Shown: positions 25,192 to 35,603 of the stretch, piece by piece | Numbering within the stretch: the stretch's first letter is position 1 | Layout: the number at the start of each line of letters is the position of its first letter | Assembly: GCA_963855995.1 (NCBI GenBank) | Contig: OY979716.1 | Location: 25,721,418 to 25,785,417, forward strand | From: Muricea muricata | Lineage: Eukaryota > Cnidaria > Anthozoa > Malacalcyonacea > Plexauridae | Reading direction: 5' to 3' | Length of the DNA stretch: 64,000 nt | The notes under the pieces: generated by a model | What the model was told of the DNA's origin: nothing | The model's input: the letters and a program-made list of their open reading frames with translations, nothing else | The model's database searches: none | Translations under genes and position numbers: made by a program

Positions 25192-26340
25192 ATCAGCTGA
25201 AAATGACGTTACCTGAGCCTTATTGCCCCGTTGAATTTGGCGCGCTTGGAAGTGACACAAGTCGCTAATGTTTCGCAGTTAACGAGATATATGTAAACAG
25301 GTTTTCTGTTTGGTCGGTATTATACGAGAAAACACAATCACTTCAGGAAATATATTTCCGTAAAAACCGGCTCCCGCAATCATTGCTGTCCACATTAGGG
25401 AATCTAATCACAAGACATATTCACTAGCCATGCACGCGTCTTTTCTATGAATGTTAATTTCCGTATCCAGTCGTAATCTTAAGTAGAATGCTCAACGTAA
25501 TGTGATATTAAATGTTAATATGGAATAGGTATAAATTCATCTAGTTTATTGACTATAATAATATTGCCATAAGAACGTATCGGGATTTTTGGTCGTTCAA
25601 AGTTTATGGAAAAGAAATCGTTCACTAACGCTAATGACGTACTTAGATAGTACAGTATCGACCTGCTAATTTTTTAAAGAAATAGAAAACAACTGTAACT
25701 CCAAATACACATATAGTAAGTAATCATGATGTCATAACTATTACAGTCGAGACGATGGAATCAACCGTACTTTGTTTGGAGTTATTATTAATGTTGCTAT
25801 TATATTGAACTAAAATATGTTTTCGATTTCAGTGTTTGCTGTATATTCATAATACGCTTATATGACTGGAACTGTAAACTTCGACAGGCGATGTTGTGAG
25901 CGGTGAGAATATGACATTTCTCACTATAGCTTGAATTGCATACTGGTCAGTGCAGGCAAAAATAGTCATTGACTTTATCTCGCGCTTTTGTTTTATAAAA
26001 TTACGTAGACAACATATCTTCGTATTTTGACTTTCACTTTCACTTACACTAAATCATTCGTTGTGACAATATTTTTAAATCTGAACAATGACCTGAGATA
26101 TTATCAGAACCAATGATTTTTTCAAGGGATAGAGAACAACTGCAATTAATTATAACCGATCCATTAACATGATGTAACATTTGAAAAATTGTTTATTTAC
26201 TCAAACTAAACCGACAGTTATAATTTCGGTATAATTTCTTATTCTTCAACGGCGCCACTCTAAATCTTGATCAATTGGGACAAGTCCTATATACTTGAGC
26301 TTATCTCATTGATAGTTGCTCATTAGCATCATTTTCTCAT
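25192..26340. other. Gene-free stretch
   Basis: No supported coding region or clear repeat structure in this AT-rich segment. Confidence 0.4.
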
Positions 26341-26640
26341 CTCATTCGACTTCTTGTCTTTGATTACGACCGGTCTGGCAAGTGGCAACATACTGATGTA
26401 TGCTTTCCATGCATCTCGATTCAAACAAAACGGCTATACGCTTTCTATGCGTACTCGAACCAAGCAAAATGGCTGTATATATACCCTTTCTACGCGTACC
26501 CAACAGAACTAAATGGCCAGTAGAATAGTCACAGCTATATAACACTTAGTCAGCATTTTTCACGGAGCTCTTACCCCCGTGAATTAGTTCCCAGGTCATC
26601 CGTGTGAGACAGGTGCGCACGCATGTTGACCAAAAATACG
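26340..26640. repeat. Dispersed repeat families A and B, copy 2
   Basis: The left part (GGCAAGTGGCAAC, CAAACAAAACGGCTATACGC) matches family A at 53.66-53.8 kb in direct orientation. The right part (CACGGAGCTCTTACC, TTAGTTCCCAGGTCATCCGT, GTGAGACAGGTGCGC) is the reverse complement of 53540-53615. The two loci therefore share modules in a rearranged order. Confidence 0.75.
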
Positions 26641-26900
26641 TATAAAACCTATTTTGACTGGTTTGGGCTATTGTTTTGAAAGGAAAGACGTCATTTGTCC
26701 TGCTTTTAGCGCCAAAAATTCACACAGTCATTGTTAAGTGCAAACGTGTGGCACATTTGCGCCATCAAATGCTCGTTCTTCAGTTGTCTTCTTTACTGAA
26801 ACTTTGTATTCAGTGTTGTGAAGTGATTATGTGTGGACATAAACTGCTAATATTCTATTGGCAAAAGGGTGAATCAAGCTGACTGTTCTATATCAATATA

Positions 26901-27189
26901 CAGGGTGTCCCAAAAAAAACCAAAAACTATTGAAAATGATCTATTGTTAGAATTTCAATGCCTAGCACTAAATTGAATCCACGAGTGGATAAACTATTGA
27001 CATAACCGTCATAATTAATGGTAATACGCATGGGTTATTTTAGCCTATTCAATTTGGTTTTTATCAATATTCCCATGAGCAAAACAAACGTACTTTACAA
27101 AGATATTTTAATTCTTTAACAAGTGCTAGGGCATTCAAATGTTAACATAAGTGATTTCAATAGTTTTTGGTTTTTTTTGGGACACCCTG
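26901..27189. mobile_element. Mariner-type MITE, 289 bp
   Basis: Terminal inverted repeats of about 28 bp start CAGGGTGTCCCAAAAAAAAC, with TA on both flanks. Internal sequence (AGCACTAAATTGAATCCACG) is similar to the MITE at 19522-19870, so the two belong to one family. Confidence 0.9.
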
Positions 27190-27429
27190 TATGTGCTATG
27201 GAGCAGGGTTGCATCATTTTGTATGCATGCTTGTTTATGTTGATAATGACATGGATTAATTTTATAGTAATGATTCCGTTTTAATACACAGTGCCATTAT
27301 TTTCTTGTGAACGATAACTTGTTATACTTTGATAAAGTTGCCCTGATTTTGATATTTTCCATGCGTGTGTATTGATCGTAAAGCGACATTACTAATATAT
27401 CCTCATGATTTAGTTTCCCCTGGTGTCTA

Positions 27430-28115
27430 TAGCTTGCATGTTTACTGTAAACAGTACTGTGATTAATTTGAACAACACATAAAACACGCACGATAAAATA
27501 ATTTCAAACCTTAACTTTACCAAAGCAGGAGATTACCGACCTTTTTGAAACTTCTGTAAGTTCTAATTTTATCTTAAACGTATGTATCTTATGATTGGAA
27601 TTTGGGACAAATGTAATGTGTTACACATATATATAAAGAAGAATTCGGTGACGAGGGCATTTCTGCAGTAAACTTGTCAGTTCAGTAGTGTCACCGATAT
27701 AATTATGCGCATAATTTTTCTCTGTGAACAAAGACTAGCTTTGGTGTTAAATGACATGTGTCTAATTGCCTAATAACCTACTAAGACTGATTATATTGGG
27801 TGTTTGTGTATCAGCTTTGTGTTAGTGAGAAAATGGAAGCGATGGACGCCAAGATTTTTCTGCCATTGTACAGTATTTATCGAAGCGATGGACGCCAAGA
27901 CTTTTCTGCCATTGTACAGTATTAGCCAGTATAACATACATATATATGCTTTGATAGACGGCCTGATGGTCATTAAAATCTTTCAATACTGCAGTGTGGC
28001 CAATATGAACGAGATATAAAACATGCACAATATCAAACCTCAGTTTTGTGAAAGCAGAAATTTAACCGACCTCCCTGAAACTTCTGTGGATTCTGGTTTT
28101 ACTTTAAAATAATCA
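27430..28115. repeat. Diverged direct repeat with a 45-bp tandem duplication
   Basis: 27440-27570 (ACAGTACTGTGATTAATTTG through GAAACTTCTGTAAGTTCT) resembles 27985-28100 at lower identity. Between them, GAAGCGATGGACGCCAAGA with TTTTCTGCCATTGTACAGTA occurs twice in tandem (about 27837-27880 and 27885-27925). No gene is seen. Confidence 0.65.
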
Positions 28116-28770
28116 CCTGTGTACTTTACGAATGAACTTTGAAGCAAACGTGCATTAATTGTATGTACAAAGAAGAGTTTGATGACAATTGCATTCAGCT
28201 AATTATGTATACCATGACTAACCGTGAGCACTCACGCAAATGACGCAATGTTGAGTCTTACATCTGTAGCAATACAGTAAATGTTTAAACTATGATTTTT
28301 CAGCCATTGGTCTTGGGTCATTGGTTTGGGTCTATATTGTTACAGTGTCACGCAAACTAAGACACAGTACTTTGGAATTTGGTAAAGTATGGCTAACCAT
28401 ATGGCATAACTGATGTACCAAAAGCGCTGGATATTACCATGCAAGACGTGCTCCAACACGCTCAGAGATGACTGGTTTAAAACTTGCTTTTGCGCTAGAG
28501 TATTAAAATGCAGGGTTTTTCGAGAGACCAGCACAAATATCGTGTTGGCTTGCGGGGTATGTGTACGCACATGGTTAGGGGTGTGCTTAGGTAATGCGAT
28601 AAATTCCCCCATTTAAAATTCTTTAATGGTCACAGATTTATTAAGACAACAGCGATTTTTACAGGGCTTTTACCAATGAAATGCCCACTTTGTACAACTT
28701 AAGAAATGTTTTTAATTTTTTTAAAAACTGTTGAGCTACAGGAAATAAAAAGGTTTTGAATGCACATTAT
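28116..28770. other. Gene-free stretch
   Basis: No recognised coding sequence. The frames of 60-90 codons here carry no family motif. Confidence 0.4.
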
Positions 28771-29052
28771 ACGAATGGGCACAATTTTACGCGATGAGCA
28801 GATGAGCACCTGCTCATAACTGCTCACGAGCACTTGCTCATACGCTCATATGGCCCAATTAGTCTTGTACAAGTTTATGCGATGAGCAGATGAGCACTTG
28901 CTCATAACTGCTCATGAGCACATGCTCATACGCTCATAAGGCCCGATGGCTCGACAGTTATTAACCCTCCCATATATTAAAATAATACCAAACTCGGATA
29001 TGTATATATATAATTTTATTGAGAACAATATGACAAATATTAAATAATGTAG

Positions 29053-29703
29053 TTAATAATCTTCTTCATCATCACTGTCCTCAGTGAAATTGCAGTCCTT
29101 TAAATGCCTGTTAATAAGAAATTTTCTCTTATTGACAACTGCTTCCACAGCCTCTTCTGTATCAAAATCATCATCGTTCACGAAAGTATCTTTTGTTTGC
29201 ATTATTTTCTTATTCACTGGATCTTTTTTTAGTTGTTGTATCCATTGGAGACGCTGCAAATAGATACTTCTTAATTCCTTTTGAAGCTCAGGTAGAATAT
29301 TAGAGTAAGCTGTTTCCCCAGCGGTTTCCTCATCCAGACCACTATGAGTCAAATTCATCTTCATTTCCTGAAAAGCCGCCTTATGCTTTTGCATCGCTTC
29401 TTTTACCATAGGCATCCAAGGATCCGCTTCTTCTTCCTCAGTTTCCGTCTCATTGTCTGTTGTCATCGGACTTTCAGACCCGTGAGTTGCAACGCTCAAA
29501 GCATCATCCTCTGAGTCCACTGTCTAACTTTCTGTTTCTGACATTTCTCTCTCTTCGCTTTTCAGCGGACAATACTCTTTTTCGTGTCGACGTAGATTGA
29601 AACCACGATTAAATGTTTTCCCGCAAAACTTGCAGCTCATTCCGCTAGAACTGATTGTGTAGAAATGCCTTGTCGTTGAGCAGCACTGTATTTTTTTGAG
29701 CAT
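29053..29703 (-). pseudogene. C2HC/C2H2 zinc-finger acidic protein gene with in-frame TAG
   Basis: From ATG 29703-29701 the frame encodes a single zinc finger (CKFCGKTFNRGFNLRRHEKE followed by YC), then a Ser/Glu-rich linker, and meets TAG at 29526-29524. The same frame continues for another 156 codons to TAA at 29053. That part is strongly acidic (ETETEEEEADPW) with a helical middle (PELQKELRSIYLQRLQWIQQ) and an acidic tail (EDSDDEEDY). The stop may be an inactivating mutation or an allele-specific change. The gene lies wholly inside the TGCTCATGAGCA element. I do not recognise a function; a DNA-binding role for the element ends is a plausible guess because the motif also flanks the start. 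Confidence 0.55.
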
Positions 29704-29970
29704 GTGAGCAAGTGCTCATAAGAATTTATGAGCAGGTACTCAAATGTTGATAAGGCCCTACCTGTTAGGTATTGACAGTTATGGCCTACGTATGTAGGTC
29801 CCAACTATTGGTATGAGCACTTGGTTACATGAGGTTGAGCAGAGGTCGATGTGGGCCTATTTGGAGTCCATGTGACATCGATGTGGGGTGGATGTATTGA
29901 GGGCATGCAAATAGAACGACGCTAACAGGTGTATATATCCTTTATATACTACAGCTATTTTTTACAAGTT

Positions 29971-30204
29971 TCATAATGTTTGTTCTATTAATTCCTTCTC
30001 ACAAATGTTTTGGCAAATGTTATGTGCGACAGACAAGGCCAACTTCCTACATAACAAACTCTGGCACAGCGCTCCGTGGTTGTTTCTAAGTCTTCTAATT
30101 TCTTTGAGGTTACGGCATGCATCGTCTATCAAACTGTTTAACATCCAGGTTTGTACGTCAACCCTCCGTTTGCGAAGGTATAAAGCAGTCCTCTTTTTCT
30201 TCAA
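29971..30204 (-). CDS. Small unknown frame inside the same element
   Basis: A 77-codon basic frame (RTALYLRKRRVDVQTWMLNS, NLKEIRRLRNNH) with no recognisable domain. It may be a remnant of a second gene of the element or chance. There is no clear start context or splice evidence. Confidence 0.2.
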   Translation of the reverse strand: MKKKRTALYLRKRRVDVQTWMLNSLIDDACRNLKEIRRLRNNHGALCQSLLCRKLALSVAHNICQNICEKELIEQTL

Positions 30205-30502
30205 ATATCCAACTCTTTTTCAAGTTGTTCAAGTCATGTTACCGCAAAAAGTTCTCCATTAAATTGGCCATCTAAAAGTCTTATCTCTGTGAAAGTTGCA
30301 AGCAGTATGCTCTTACCGACTCAAATTTATCTCTTTTTACTGTTGGTTGGATGACTGGAAACCAATCAGATTTAAAAATGGTATGTTTCATATGTGACCG
30401 GGCCATCGGGCAACATCGGGCCATATGAGCGTATGAGCATGTGCTCATGAGCAGTTATGAGCAGGTGCTCATCTGCTCATCGCATAAACTTGTACAAGAC
30501 TA

Positions 30503-30815
30503 ACAAAATATAGCTCTACTGTCCGTAATACTTACAAAAATAAAATATCCCAAACACTTTTCAAATGCTCATCAACTGTTGCTTGGGTCATGTCTTCTAT
30601 TTAAATGAAACAAAGGAACCGTGTACCAGTGTTATAAAAATTAGTTTTCCGATGTCTCTGTTAACTGGTCGTTGGGTATGGCTTGTGGCAACTTTACACA
30701 CTTTTTAAGTACTCGTCAACTGTTGACTGGTCCATGCCTTCTTTTTTTAATGAAACATGTTACCAGTGTTATAAAAATTAGTTTTCTGTCTCGGTAGATT
30801 GATCTTCCGGTTCAG
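30503..30815. repeat. Imperfect tandem duplication, outer Polinton remnant
   Basis: Two diverged copies of about 150 bp share CAACTGTTG, CTGGTCCATGCCTTCT-like text and CCAGTGTTATAAAAATTAG (near 30630 and 30760). No coding region is seen. The segment probably belongs to the decayed outer Polinton. Confidence 0.5.
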
Positions 30816-31025
30816 TTACTGCCTATAAGTCATATTTTCTGGTAGGTCTAACTGCTTGTCAATAGGGCCGTAGTTTTTAATTGTTTTACTGTTGTACCCC
30901 ATTTGCAAGTGACCTTCCAAATTTAAATCGTTACGGCCAAAACTTACACCCAATTTAAACATTTTCTGTCTGCTATGATTTTTGTCTCTTTTGATTTTAT
31001 CACTCTTGCTATGACAAGTTCCCAT
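30816..31025 (-). CDS. Small conserved Polinton gene of the outer element (MGTCHSK type)
   Basis: Starts at ATG 31025-31023 and encodes about 69 residues. The core (KMFKLGVSFGRNDLNLEGHL then QMGYNSKTIKN) is nearly identical to that of the small gene present in both arms of the inner Polinton (43834-44061 and 45203-45430). The N- and C-termini differ, so this is a paralogue from a different, older Polinton. The signal-like hydrophobic stretch upstream of the ATG in the longer frame is not part of the conserved gene. Function unknown. Confidence 0.6.
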   Translation of the reverse strand: MGTCHSKSDKIKRDKNHSRQKMFKLGVSFGRNDLNLEGHLQMGYNSKTIKNYGPIDKQLDLPENMTYRQ

Positions 31026-31075
31026 GTTACCTCTTGCAAGCAGACCGAGTAAAATGAAGAAAAACAACACAGTAC

Positions 31076-31400
31076 AGTAGGTAACCCCCCATCCAGCGGT
31101 GGAAGTAATTAGTATGCAAGCGCATTATTCAGCAAAGGAAGTAATTAGTATGCAGGCTCCTCCATCCAGCAATGGAAATAATTATTATGCAGGCTTCGGC
31201 AAGTGTTGACATTATGAGTAATGTTTTTCATTAATAAGAAAATGTCACGCAACAAAACGATGTCAACACGTATAAGTTGTATAGCCTTAAAGGTCGTTTG
31301 TATAGCCTTAAGGGTCGTTAATGGGAAAGTGTCGCGCGACAAAACATATGTCAACATGTATAAACAGCATGGCCCTAAGGGTTGATGCTTATAGGAAGAA
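31076..31400. repeat. Polinton terminal and subterminal repeats, left
   Basis: Behind the terminus, the phrase CATCCAGC(G/A)(G/A)TGGAA followed by TAATTAGTATGCA recurs about three times up to 31195. Further in, TATAGCCTTAAGGGTCGTT is duplicated near 31280-31320 and GTGTCGCGCGACAAAAC resembles GTCACGCAACAAAACG. The mirror image lies at about 51273-51597. Replication or integrase recognition is a likely role (inference). Confidence 0.7.
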
Positions 31401-34400
31401 CCACAATATCTTTTTGGACAAATTTGATCCAGGTAAGTGTCATTTCACTAACACGAAATTGCATCTGTGACTCCAATTCTATATAGTATAAACTAGATAA
31501 TAGATCTTTTATTTATAATCATAGATTTCTATATTAGCTATGTTTTGTCAGGATTGCTGTGTAACATAAACTTAACGGAATCATATTATATAGATATGGA
31601 TTTAGCAGCTAAAATTATGGAGTGTCAAACGATTGCTGCATTGACAGCTTTGGAAAACTTGTATGTTTTTACCGAGCGTGAACAAGAAATGCTGCTCGAG
31701 AGGAAAGTGGAAATTGTTTGTCGTGTGGCCGAATGGAGAATAGAAAACGAGCGACTTGGACTTGTCGCTGATCTTACTGATACGTGGACACCTGAACAAC
31801 GAGAAATGTTTTTACTTGATTGGAATAACGACGAACCCCTTTTGGAAATGATGGCAAATGAGGATTTTATACGCGCGTTCGAAGATAACATTCATCAGGA
31901 TGAACCCTTATTACAAGTCGGTTGTGGAAAGAAAAGATCCATCGACGAAGCGAATGACGGTTCTGGGACATCTGACGAGGTTAGCGGTAATAACTTTTTT
32001 ACCATGACAGATGTTAAACAAGTCAAAGTTAAAAAGTTCAACACCACTGGTGTGGATTATACGGTTCAATTTACGGACACGTTTGCCCATTTGGAGGTTT
32101 CTGAATTTCATGATCGTCTTCATGAGATATTTGAAAATTTATTGAATGCCATCACTAAAGATATCACTAAACATGACCAAGTCCGTTTTGTGTTGAGATC
32201 ACCTCAGCTTGAGTACCCCATCTCTCTTCTTTTCTTGCCTCTTTCTCGTCTAACAACCGAGCGAGTTGTAGCTGAAATTGAGCGTGTGATACAATCAAAT
32301 CATGAATTTCGTCTGAATGATACTGTCCAAGTCAATTTGATTCATGTTAAAATGCCCAATGGCGGTACGGGTACAAAACGTAGTGAAATTAAATTGGAAA
32401 AGCATTTAGCCAAAAAGGGCTCAATTATCCGTATACAGAACAAAGATGAAATATGTTTAGCTCGAGCCCTAGTTGTTTCTATGGCTAAAATTGAGAATGG
32501 TGGTCAATATAAAAGCATAGTTGATCACCGCCGACCACTTCAAACACGTTTGGCTTATGATTTGCACGAAAAAGCCGGGGGGTCCTGTAGGTCCTTGTGG
32601 TCTGGATGAAGTCAAGCAATTTCAAATCCATTTGACCGACCATCAAATCAACATTGTTTCAAAAGAGCATCAAAACTCTATACTTTATTCGGGACCTGAG
32701 AAAGAGAAAAAAATATATTTGTTTTTGCATGATAGCCATTATGACGTTATCACTAGTATGCCGGCCTTTTTTGCTAGAAAACAGTATTGTCACACCTGAA
32801 AAAAACCATATGATCACACAGGGGATCATATATGTCCTGAATTGTGTAAACTGTGCTATTTTTCAAACTGTCCGATTGATTCATGGGTTCCTTGTACCGA
32901 TTGTAATCGCTTCTTTAAAAGTCAGGAATGTTTTGATCGACACAAACAAAATATAGGACAGGGAAAATCTCTTTGTGCTTCCGTTGCTAAGTGTGATTAA
33001 TGTCACAATGTTGTCAGACGGGGTCGACTGAGGCCTGATTTGCATCACTGCGGGCAAACGAAATGTTCGACATGCAACCAATACGTTGACATCAAGCATC
33101 ATCAATGCGACATGCAACCTGTCAAGAAGAGACCTGTGGGTGAGACTCAATCCAATCTGCTTGATGACGAAGCCAGCGATGAAGATGATAGCTATGAAAG
33201 CGGGTACAATGAGTTGTTATTCTTTGACTTCGAATGTCGTCAAGAAAACGGTACTCACGAACCCAATTTATGCGTAGTTCATAACGAGGCCGGCGACGAG
33301 TGGGTTTTTCAGGGAGACAATACGCGAAATGACTTTTGCGAATGGCTCTTCACGAAAGAACATGCAAATTGTATCGTGGTGGCACACAATTTTCAAGGCT
33401 ACGACGGTTACTTCATTCAACAATACTTACGCGAGAACGGCATTGTTCCAGAAGTCATTATGCGCGGTGCAAAGATCCTTACACTGTCCGTGCCGTTGTT
33501 CAAGATCAAATTCATCGATTCGTTGAGTTTCATACCAATGAGGCTGGCAGACTTTCCCAAAACGTTTGGCATCGATGAATTGGAAAAAGGGTACTTTCCC
33601 CATTTGTTTAACAAAAAGGAGAACGAGACCTATGTTGGACCCATACCACCAAGTCCGTGTTATAACCCTAATGGAATGAGTCCAAATGAGAGAGGAAAGT
33701 TTTTGGAATGGCATAATGGTTTGAAAGAGAATAATTACATCTTTAACTTCCAACAAGAGGTCCTCACTTATTGTCGCTCCGATGTGGATATTTTACGCCG
33801 ATGTTGTCTCCAATTTCGCGAGCTGTTCAATGATGTCACGGATATAGACCCCTTTGAACAGTGTCTCACTATTGCATCTGCATGTAATGTCGTGTTTCGA
33901 ACAAATTTCCTCAAAGAAAATACGATTGCCATCCTACCTCCTCATGGCTACCACCAGAAAATCAAGCAGTCCAACATGCCTCTGAAATGGCTATCGTTCA
34001 TTGCTGAAAAGAATGACATTTACATAAGACATATACGGAATGGTGGAGAAAAAAGTGTTGGAAGCTATCTCCTGGACGGCTATCACGAAGAAACCAACAC
34101 AGCCTATGAATTCCATGGATGTTTCTGGCATGGTAAGTTCGTCCCGAATTCATATCTCCCTCAAACAATTGTTACAAATACTAAATCGTTCTGGATTTTT
34201 CCCCCTTATTTTTTACAGGATGTTTAAAGTGTTATGCACGAAATACGGAGATTACGGTGTGTAATGAAACCACGCATGATCCTCACCAAGCTACGGTGCA
34301 GAAGACTTCATATCTTAAAGAACGTGGTTTTAACGTGGTTGAAGTATGGGAATGTGATGTCAAGCGAGAGCTGGAACAGAATGAAGATATAAAAAGCTAC

Positions 34401-35603
34401 TTCGACAATTACGATCTGACGGATCCTTTGGAACCTCGTGATGCCTTTTTTGTGGACGTACTAACGCTGCAAAATTGTTCTACGAATGTGAAGAGGATGA
34501 AAAAATATGGTGTGTAGCATGAATTCTCGGATGCATCGATAATATGATGACGTAAATTCTAATGATGACGTCATTTTTTCTTACAGATATGTGGATTTTA
34601 CCAGCCTATACCCGTGGTGTAACAAGATGACGCGGACAGTGGTAGGCCATCCAAGCATCATAACTGAAAACTTTGACGATATTTCCACCTACTTCGGTCT
34701 CATCAACTGTACGGTGTTACCACCTCGAGGTCTCTTTCATCCTGTTCTTCCTTACCGTACCCAAGGTAAACTGATGTTCCCCCTGTGCAAAACCTGTGCT
34801 GACGCGTGTAATCAGTTCCCCTGCACCCACAACGACAGCGAAAGAGCCATTCAAGGAACGTGGTGTAGTGTAGAATTGGAAAAAGCATTGGCATGGCCAG
34901 AAATTTCGGACATGTTCGACGGCGCGTGCGCAAAATTTGCAGCTAAAAATGGCTACCCGGCTCCTATGTCTTAAGTGTTGAATAATAAATTATTCATAGA
35001 TTAAAAATTTTCCTTGCGATGGTTGACAGAATCTGTCATACTGCTAAAATCTAAAGATTAATTTGAATAAATTAAAAAACACAAGGAGTCTATGGGGCCA
35101 ACAGTTCCTCTGCTTTTCGTTCATTAATATAAGAAATTTATCGTAGTTGAATGCTTACCAAAATGTCCTGTTTCTGTGAAAGAACACACAAAAGCTATAC
35201 ATTCTCCTCTTTACTAAGAAATCGATCAAAATCTGTCTTAGCAGTACGAAATTGAGTGGTGTATTAAAGCCATCAGCCATATTGATTCTTCATACACGAT
35301 CATACCGCTCTGCTTTTAACCTTTAAATGTTGTTTTAGCCAGCATTTGAACCGCATATTACCAGTACCCGACATGATAACTTTTTCACCGATGTCAAAAT
35401 TACATTCATGCTCATAAAATCCGAAATATTGGTCGGATTACGCTCAAATTTACATCAAAATGCAGAGAAAACCCTCGGCTTTCTTTATTTGAAGCTCGTT
35501 GCTAAGATACGAGCAAATGCGCCACGCTATTGGCCACTTATTGCCAACCTGCTTGCATGCTCAAAGTGCGATCTGGAGCCGATATCATGTTCTTTTGTCC
35601 AGA

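Larger units (their letters stand above)
28775..30502. mobile_element. Element with TGCTCATGAGCA-rich inverted ends
   Basis: Two direct copies of an end sequence lie at about 28780-28850 and 28855-28948 (GCGATGAGCAGATGAGCAC, ACTGCTCATGAGCA, ACGCTCATA). One inverted copy lies at 30415-30502. The inverted match extends outward through TTAGTCTTGTACAAGTTTATG, giving end repeats of roughly 90 bp. The same GAGCA/TGCTC motif recurs at about 29690-29755, just upstream of the zinc-finger gene inside. The element sits next to the decayed outer Polinton. Its superfamily is not recognised. Confidence 0.7.

Noticed and set aside
31026..31070. Hydrophobic N-terminal extension (FFFILLGLLARG) that looks like a signal peptide
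   Set aside because: The conserved gene starts at the internal ATG; the extension lacks an ATG and lies beyond the region shared with paralogues.
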